From contig PCBT01000054.1 in NCBI GenBank assembly GCA_002731375.1, positions 128,500-169,376 of the forward strand: a stretch of DNA of 40,877 bases, in the 5' to 3' direction. A program made the position numbers and the translations under genes. This DNA is from Rhodospirillaceae bacterium. Its GTDB lineage: Bacteria > Pseudomonadota > Alphaproteobacteria > GCA-2731375. Below the pieces are notes generated by a model, which saw only the letters and a program-made list of their open reading frames with translations, was not told the DNA's origin and searched no databases. Shown here in pieces: positions 36,124-40,877 of this stretch; position 1 is the stretch's first letter; each line of letters starts with the position of its first letter.

Positions 36124-37302
36124 ATGAAAATCCTTATTTTGGGCGGCGACGGTTATCTTGGCTGGCCCACCGCAATGCATTTCGCCGCCGTTGGCGACAC
36201 GGTCTGGGTCGCGGACAACTTCGCCAAGCGCAAGTGGGAGCTTGAAGACGGGATCGAGCCGCTGCTGCCTATTTCCACCCTGCATCACCGGGTCCAGTAC
36301 TGGAACGAAATGGAGGCTGGTGAGCCGATCCGCATGAAAATCGGCGATCTGACTAATCACCGCTTTGTTTATAATCTGCTGCGCGAGACCCAGCCTGACG
36401 CCATCGTGCATTACGCCGAACAGCCCTCGGCGCCGTATTCCATGCAAAACCGCACGGCGGCGGTCATGACCCAGCAGAACAATGTCATCGGCAATCTGAA
36501 TCTGATGTTCGCCATGCAGGCCCATTGCCCCGATGCCCATCTGATCAAGCTGGGCACCATGGGCGAATACGGCACGCCGAATATCGATATCGAGGAAGGC
36601 TGGCTGGAGGTCGAGCATAACGGGCGCAAGGACCGGGTGCTGTACCCGAAAAAGCCCGGCAGCTTTTATCACCTCTCGAAGGTGCATGATTCCCATAATA
36701 TCGAATTCGCCTGCCGTATTTGGGGCATGCGGGCGACGGATCTGAACCAGGGCGTGGTCTATGGCATCGATACAAATCAGACCCAGTTGGCGGATGAGTT
36801 GCGGACCTCGTTCCATTATGATCATGTTTTCGGTACGGTGCTGAACCGCTTTCTGGTCCAGGCCGTGGCAGGTCTGCCCCTGACGGTCTATGGCACGGGC
36901 GGGCAGACGCGGGGCTTTTTGAATATCCGCGATACTTTGGCCTGCGTTGATATCGCCGCCCGCAATCCCGCTGACCGTGGCGATTTTCGGATCTTCAACC
37001 AATTCACCGAGCAATTCTCGGTATCCCAGCTGGCCGACATGGTTGTGGCCGCCGGCCAGCGCGCCGGGCTGTCCGTCGCGGTGGAAAATTTGCGAAACCC
37101 CCGGGTCGAGCAGGAAGAGCACTACTACAATGCCAAGAACACCGCGCTGGCCGATCTTGGCTTGCGGCCGAACCTGCTGACGGACGAGGTGGTGGATGCC
37201 ATGCTGGCCACGGTGCGCGGCCAGACGGGACAGGTCGACCCCAGGATCATCGCGCCGCAGATCCGCTGGGCGGGTGGTGAAGTTACCGAGGGTGATTCCT
37301 AA
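36124..37302 (+). CDS. sqdB: UDP-sulfoquinovose synthase (SQD1/SqdB family)
   Basis: A 392-residue short-chain dehydrogenase-like enzyme with strong resemblance to plant SQD1: GGDGYLGWPTA (7-17), YAEQPSAPYSM (97-107), KLGTMGEYGTPNIDIEEG (142-159), SFYHLSKVHDSHNI (180-193), DLNQGVVYG (206-214), GGQTRGFLNIRD (259-270) and FNQFTEQFSV (291-300). Thr145, Tyr182 and Lys186 match the SQD1 catalytic residues. It joins UDP-glucose with sulfite to make UDP-sulfoquinovose. The start is the ATG before the first Rossmann strand. It overlaps the UDP-sugar dehydrogenase gene by one base (TAATG). No sulfolipid glycosyltransferase (SqdX/SqdD) is next to it in this window; the neighbours are glycan genes. Confidence 0.94.
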   Translation: MKILILGGDGYLGWPTAMHFAAVGDTVWVADNFAKRKWELEDGIEPLLPISTLHHRVQYWNEMEAGEPIRMKIGDLTNHRFVYNLLRETQPDAIVHYAEQPSAPYSMQNRTAAVMTQQNNVIGNLNLMFAMQAHCPDAHLIKLGTMGEYGTPNIDIEEGWLEVEHNGRKDRVLYPKKPGSFYHLSKVHDSHNIEFACRIWGMRATDLNQGVVYGIDTNQTQLADELRTSFHYDHVFGTVLNRFLVQAVAGLPLTVYGTGGQTRGFLNIRDTLACVDIAARNPADRGDFRIFNQFTEQFSVSQLADMVVAAGQRAGLSVAVENLRNPRVEQEEHYYNAKNTALADLGLRPNLLTDEVVDAMLATVRGQTGQVDPRIIAPQIRWAGGEVTEGDS

Positions 37303-38579
37303 TGACGGGGAGCAAATCCACCACGCCGATCGCCGTTATTGGCCTTGGCTACGTAGGTCTGCCGTTGGCCGTGGCCCTGGCCCGGCATTTCCCCACGATC
37401 GGCTATGATGTGGATGCGGCGAGGATCGATGAGTTGCGGCAGGGCCATGACCGAACCGGCGAGATCGACGCCGATGTCGTGACCGAAAGCACTCTGAGCG
37501 TGACCGATGACGGCGCCGCGATCGCCAATGCCGAGGTTTATATCGTTACGGTTCCAACCCCGGTGGATGCTGATAACCAGCCCGATTTGCGCCTGATCCG
37601 GGCGGCCTGCGCCGGCGTGGGCAAGCTGTTGACGGCAGGCAACATCGTGGTTTTTGAAAGCACGGTCTATCCCGGCGTCACCGAAGATATTTGCGGGCCG
37701 GCCTTGGCGGCGGCTTCCGGTCTGGTTTGTGGCCAGGATTTCTTTTTGGGCTATTCACCGGAACGGATCAATCCAGGTGATCGGGAACATACGGTCGACA
37801 AAATCACCAAGGTGGTTGCAGGTCAGACGGCAGAGGTTCTTGACTGTTTGGCCGCTCTGTATGGCCGGGTGACCGCGGGTGGTATCCACCGGGCCAAGGA
37901 CATCAAGACCGCGGAAGCGGCCAAGGTGATCGAGAACGCCCAGCGCGATATCAACATCGCCTTTGTCAATGAAGTGGCGGTGATCTGCCAGAAACTGGAT
38001 ATTTCCGCCCATGACGTGCTGGAGGCGGCGGGCACGAAGTGGAATTTCCTGCCCTTTACGCCGGGCCTGGTAGGCGGGCACTGCATAGGCGTTGATCCGT
38101 TTTATTTGGCCTTTCAGGCCCAGCAATTGGGCCATGATCCGCAAATCATTCTTTCGGGCCGGCGCCTGAATGACGCCATGGGCGATTTTGTCGCCGCCTG
38201 TATCGACGAAAACATGTCCGGGCCGGGCCGGGTTCTGCTGCTGGGCCTGACCTTTAAGGAAAACGTGCCCGATCTGCGCAACACCAAGGTGATCGACGTC
38301 GTCACCGGCCTGACCGCGCGGGGCCACCAGGTGGTGGTGCATGATCCGGTCGCCGATGGGGCCGAGGCGGAACGCCTCTATGGCTTTCCGTTATTGTCTT
38401 CGCTGGATGGCCAGGAAGGGTTCGATGCTGTGGTGGGCGCCGTGCGTCATGACGGCTACCTCGCGCTCACGGCGGCTGATCTAGCCGGTATCGTGCGTGA
38501 AGATGGCCTGATCGCTGATATTAAGGGTCTGTGGCGCGAAATGGAGCGCCCCGCCGGCCGCCACTATTGGCAGCTGTAG
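37302..38579 (+). CDS. UDP-N-acetylhexosamine 6-dehydrogenase (TviB/WbpA-like)
   Basis: A 425-residue nucleotide-sugar dehydrogenase. GLGYVGLPLAVAL (14-26) binds NAD+, YSPERINPGD (151-160) and EAAKVIENAQRDINIA (205-220) are the family core, and catalytic Cys261 sits in GLVGGHCIGVDPFYL. The lineage resembles TviB/VipA and WbpA, which oxidise UDP-GlcNAc or UDP-GalNAc to uronic acids, rather than the UDP-glucose dehydrogenase group. Its ATG shares the last base of the sqdB stop. It gives the locus a second acidic sugar nucleotide besides sulfoquinovose. Confidence 0.92.
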   Translation: MTGSKSTTPIAVIGLGYVGLPLAVALARHFPTIGYDVDAARIDELRQGHDRTGEIDADVVTESTLSVTDDGAAIANAEVYIVTVPTPVDADNQPDLRLIRAACAGVGKLLTAGNIVVFESTVYPGVTEDICGPALAAASGLVCGQDFFLGYSPERINPGDREHTVDKITKVVAGQTAEVLDCLAALYGRVTAGGIHRAKDIKTAEAAKVIENAQRDINIAFVNEVAVICQKLDISAHDVLEAAGTKWNFLPFTPGLVGGHCIGVDPFYLAFQAQQLGHDPQIILSGRRLNDAMGDFVAACIDENMSGPGRVLLLGLTFKENVPDLRNTKVIDVVTGLTARGHQVVVHDPVADGAEAERLYGFPLLSSLDGQEGFDAVVGAVRHDGYLALTAADLAGIVREDGLIADIKGLWREMERPAGRHYWQL

Positions 38580-38662
38580 TTCGGCTGCGGTAGAGGCTCT
38601 TTACCGGGGGCCGTCTGGGCCTCACAATAGACCCGGGCATTTTTCTGAAAGGTACCCTGGTA

Positions 38663-39898
38663 ATGAGCAGTATCGCTTTTGAACTTCCCGATGAACTCCG
38701 CGCGCTCTGTGATGGGCTGGGCGATTTCCTCAAGGCCGAGGTTTTTAGCCGCCACGACAAACATCACGACCTGCTCTCCAACGGTCGCAATACCTATGAC
38801 GAGAACGGCCGCTATGTGGAAGAGGTTATCGAGCTGATCCGCGAAGTGCGCATGGCTTCGTCCAAGGCCGGCTATTTCAATATGTGCGTGCCCGAGGAAT
38901 TGGGGGGCAGCGGTCTTGGCATGCTGGCCTATTACGTCGCCTGGGAGCATGCCTACCGCACGGCGGGGCCGCACAACTGGCTGGCCATGTATTGCATCAG
39001 CCATTGGGCCCTGGGGCCATCCCGGCTGTTGGAGCGAGTTACGGCGGAGGCCAGGGAGGAAATTCTCGACGGCATGATGGAGGGGCGGACGTCCATGTGC
39101 TTTGGTATGTCCGAACCGGGTGCGGGTTCGGACGCCGCCGCCATGACGACGCGGGCCACGCCGGACGGCAACGGCTGGCGCATCAACGGGCGCAAGATCT
39201 GGACCACCAATTCGCCCATCGCCGATTACTGCATCATCTTTTGCCAGACCGATCCGGAACGGGCGGCGGCGCGCAAGGGTGGCATCTCCGCCTTTCTGGT
39301 GCCCACCGATGCGCCTGGATTCGAGATCGAGAGCATTATCTGCATGCACGGTTCGGTGGGCGGCAACGAGGCCCAGTTGGTGTTCGAGGATCTGCGTGTC
39401 GAGCCCTATCAATTGGTCGGCGAACTGAACGAAGGTTTCAAGAACGCGGTCTTTGGTGTCTCCATGGGACGTATCTACAATTCCGCCCGGGCTCTGGGCC
39501 TGGCGCGCTGGTCGCTGGATCTGGCCTTGGACTATGCCATGCAGCGGCAGGCTTTCGGCAAGCCCATCTCAGAATATCAGGGTGTGACATTTCCCTTGGC
39601 GGAATCGGCCATGGAGCTGCACGCCTCCCACTTGATGGGCCTGAATGTGGCCCAGTTGCTGGACCGAGGCGAGCCGGCGATCAAGGAACTATCCATGACC
39701 AAGGCCTATGCGGTCGAGGCTGGCGTCCGTGCCATCGACCGGGCCATTCAGGTTCACGGCGCCATGGGCTTCACCAACGAGGTCGGCCTGGCCGAGGCCT
39801 ATAACGTGGTGCGGGTGATCAATGTGGCGGACGGCACCAACGAGATCCTGCGCCGCACCATCGTCCATCGCCTGCTGGGCGGCGATCGGGAGGTTTAA
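38663..39898 (+). CDS. Acyl-CoA dehydrogenase family protein
   Basis: A 411-residue acyl-CoA dehydrogenase. N-terminal helical domain, then CFGMSEPGAGSDAAAM (146-161) at the FAD/substrate site, the IWTTNSPIADYCIIF beta domain and the C-terminal helical domain with QVHGAMGFTNEVGLAEAYN. The last motif is VADGTNEI (388-395), where many members have YEGTNEI with catalytic Glu; here Asp390 takes that place, as in the ACAD10/11-like branch. Its substrate is not predictable. The stop overlaps the stop of the convergent antitoxin gene (TTAA). Confidence 0.92.
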   Translation: MSSIAFELPDELRALCDGLGDFLKAEVFSRHDKHHDLLSNGRNTYDENGRYVEEVIELIREVRMASSKAGYFNMCVPEELGGSGLGMLAYYVAWEHAYRTAGPHNWLAMYCISHWALGPSRLLERVTAEAREEILDGMMEGRTSMCFGMSEPGAGSDAAAMTTRATPDGNGWRINGRKIWTTNSPIADYCIIFCQTDPERAAARKGGISAFLVPTDAPGFEIESIICMHGSVGGNEAQLVFEDLRVEPYQLVGELNEGFKNAVFGVSMGRIYNSARALGLARWSLDLALDYAMQRQAFGKPISEYQGVTFPLAESAMELHASHLMGLNVAQLLDRGEPAIKELSMTKAYAVEAGVRAIDRAIQVHGAMGFTNEVGLAEAYNVVRVINVADGTNEILRRTIVHRLLGGDREV

Positions 39899-40194
39899 GC
39901 TGTTAACGCTTCTCGCACGGCCTTTGGATTTTTCTCGATTACCTTTAGGAAAGCGCGGGCCTGTAGGGGCGGTTTCCGGGAGCCCTGCTCCCAGTTCCGA
40001 ATGGAGTGAGTGGTAAAGCCGTACTGCATGGCAAAACCCGCCTGGGAAAGTTCAAGTTTTTCGCGGATGGCTTTGATGTTGATATCATCCGGCACTTGGG
40101 CCGGTTCATGCGCGACGGCCCCGGTATCGTCGCCACGGGCAAATGCGGGTACTTCAAGCGCGCCTTCGTGGATACGGTCGCTTGCCTTGGTCAT
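39895..40194 (-). CDS. higA: HigA-like helix-turn-helix antitoxin
   Basis: A 99-residue protein with a C-terminal XRE-type helix-turn-helix (about 38-80: IREKLELSQAGFAMQYGFTTHSIRNWEQGSRKPP) and a disordered acidic N-terminal half. It starts 4 bases inside the toxin gene (ATGA overlap), so toxin-first order and coupling fit HigBA modules. It would bind both toxin and the promoter repeat at 40565-40581. The 3' end shares TTAA with the acyl-CoA dehydrogenase stop. Confidence 0.85.
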   Translation of the reverse strand: MTKASDRIHEGALEVPAFARGDDTGAVAHEPAQVPDDINIKAIREKLELSQAGFAMQYGFTTHSIRNWEQGSRKPPLQARAFLKVIEKNPKAVREALTA

Positions 40195-40547
40195 TTGATC
40201 CTCCGTTTTCTGTGCCCCGACACAATCAGTTTGCCGAGTGCGTCAAATTCGTTGCGTAGGGCTTTGCTTAGGTCCGCCTTTTTATTCTTGCCGAACAGGG
40301 TAATCAGAAAAACAGGCAAACCGCCGCCGCTAAAAAATGTGATCACGCGGACGCAATTACTTTTACCCCGGCCCAAAAGCACCCAAAGCAGTTTACGAAA
40401 ACCGCCAGCACCTTTCATTTTTTCGCCTTGCATCGGGTCGCTGGCTAAACTGTTGATCAGTTCTTTTCTGGCCTTGTCATTCAAAAGACTCTTCGAGTGG
40501 CGGACGAAAGAAGCGGTTTTAACGACGGTGTGAAGCTTGCTTGCCAT
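40191..40547 (-). CDS. higB: RelE/HigB-like type II toxin
   Basis: A 118-residue basic protein of the RelE/HigB group, expected to be a ribosome-dependent mRNA interferase. Diagnostic segments are AGGFRKLLWVLLGRGKSNCVRVITFF, the aliphatic strand LPVFLITLFGKNKKADLSKALRNEFDAL and a C-terminal RKRR tail. I chose ATG 40547 over an in-frame TTG at 40553. No ribosome site precedes it, and the -10 element ends only 6 bases upstream, predicting a leaderless mRNA. It is the first gene of the pair, followed by the antitoxin. Confidence 0.83.
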   Translation of the reverse strand: MASKLHTVVKTASFVRHSKSLLNDKARKELINSLASDPMQGEKMKGAGGFRKLLWVLLGRGKSNCVRVITFFSGGGLPVFLITLFGKNKKADLSKALRNEFDALGKLIVSGHRKRRIK

Positions 40548-40553
40548 AGGCAA

Positions 40554-40581
40554 TATATAAGTCGTTGACGCAGTAAGTCAA
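40554..40581 (-). promoter_or_regulatory. Promoter and operator of the higBA module
   Basis: On the minus strand TTGACT (40576-40581) and TATATA (40554-40559) are 16 bases apart, a near-consensus sigma70 promoter. An inverted repeat TTGAC-N7-GTCAA (40565-40581) overlaps the -35 box, the expected place for HigA autorepression. Initiation 6-7 bases after the -10 would fall on or next to the toxin ATG. Confidence 0.6.
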
Positions 40582-40618
40582 TGGGGCATGTACCGCTCAA
40601 TCTCTCTTCTAAGCCGAC

Positions 40619-40877
40619 CTACTCTGCCGCGTTCACCCGTCCAAACGCGGCTTCCATTTCGCGGCGGATGATGACGGCAGGGTCGCCGTCGTCGATGGCG
40701 GCGTCGTTCCAGGTCAAAAGCTCGCCCTCGGCGATATCGCGGGTTAGGGGCACGTCGCCGGCCAGACCCAGGGGTAGGCCGCCCATGGCCAGGGATTTGT
40801 CCGCCGGCATCTGTTTGCCCCAGACCATATGGCCGCCTTCGCCATCCAGCATCTCGCCCTTTTTCAGGTTTCGCTTG
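40619..40877 (-). CDS. C-terminal part of a SAF-domain NAD(P)-dependent oxidoreductase (homoserine-dehydrogenase-like, partial)
   Basis: The frame is open to the window edge and ends at 40619. It encodes about 86 residues: KRNLKKGEMLDGEGG, VWGKQMP, GGLPLGLAGDVPLTRDIAEG and NDPAV-like DDGDPAVIIRREMEAAFG. The RNLKKGE...GG...LPLGLA...L-T-RD pattern is the SAF-like C-terminus of predicted homoserine-dehydrogenase-type oxidoreductases (COG4091 as I recall). The ATG at 40850-40852 is internal; the true start lies outside. Confidence 0.8.
   Translation of the reverse strand, partial: KRNLKKGEMLDGEGGHMVWGKQMPADKSLAMGGLPLGLAGDVPLTRDIAEGELLTWNDAAIDDGDPAVIIRREMEAAFGRVNAAE

Overview
The window looks like a chromosome segment of a GC-rich alphaproteobacterium, probably of Rhodospirillales type. 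This is inferred from gene order and protein style; no search was run. The main clues are a membrane-anchored CycM-like cytochrome c divergent from kdsB-pheA, a short SRP RNA directly upstream of dnaX-ybaB-recR, a Yej peptide transporter with two tandem binding proteins, def-fmt, and many alphaproteobacterial housekeeping proteins.

Layout. 1-4187 (minus): Yej-type peptide ABC transporter, two periplasmic binding proteins and the start of permease YejB, which runs off the left edge. 4298-5643 (minus): HisN-like phosphatase and cytochrome c. 5778-9465 (plus): kdsB, pheA, a proline-racemase-family enzyme with a Ser/Cys active-site pair, and a DMT exporter. 9466-9863: a decayed gene. 9864-14198: NudC, an orphan fumarate-reductase-like flavoprotein and an amidase. 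14241-17316: SRP RNA, dnaX, ybaB, recR. 17285-21482 (minus): Bcr/CflA efflux pump, epoxide hydrolase, a broken small membrane-protein gene and rmuC. 21582-23036: def-fmt. 23037-28330: a visibly AT-richer, gene-poor stretch with a TRAP transporter (dctP, dctQ, dctM), gene remnants, a strong inverted repeat and an HxlR regulator. 28354-31339: a MATE pump divergent from the HxlR gene, and a UMF1/Atg22-type MFS protein. 31336-32937: purH. 33023-38579: a surface-glycan locus with two divergent arms: a WecA-like initiating transferase plus a membrane-bound 4,6-dehydratase, and a UDP-sulfoquinovose synthase plus a UDP-HexNAc 6-dehydrogenase. 38663-40877: acyl-CoA dehydrogenase, a HigBA-type toxin-antitoxin pair, and the C-terminus of a SAF-domain oxidoreductase cut by the right edge.

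The most interesting parts are: (i) a sulfoquinovose-nucleotide synthase beside glycan-initiating and sugar-nucleotide enzymes, with no SQDG transferase visible nearby, suggesting a sulfonated cell-surface glycan; (ii) the AT-rich TRAP/HxlR island with broken genes and a perfect 17-bp palindrome between hxlR and the MATE gene; (iii) a higBA module whose promoter predicts a leaderless toxin mRNA; (iv) several genes broken by single in-frame stops. I saw no CRISPR array, complete insertion sequence, tRNA or rRNA.
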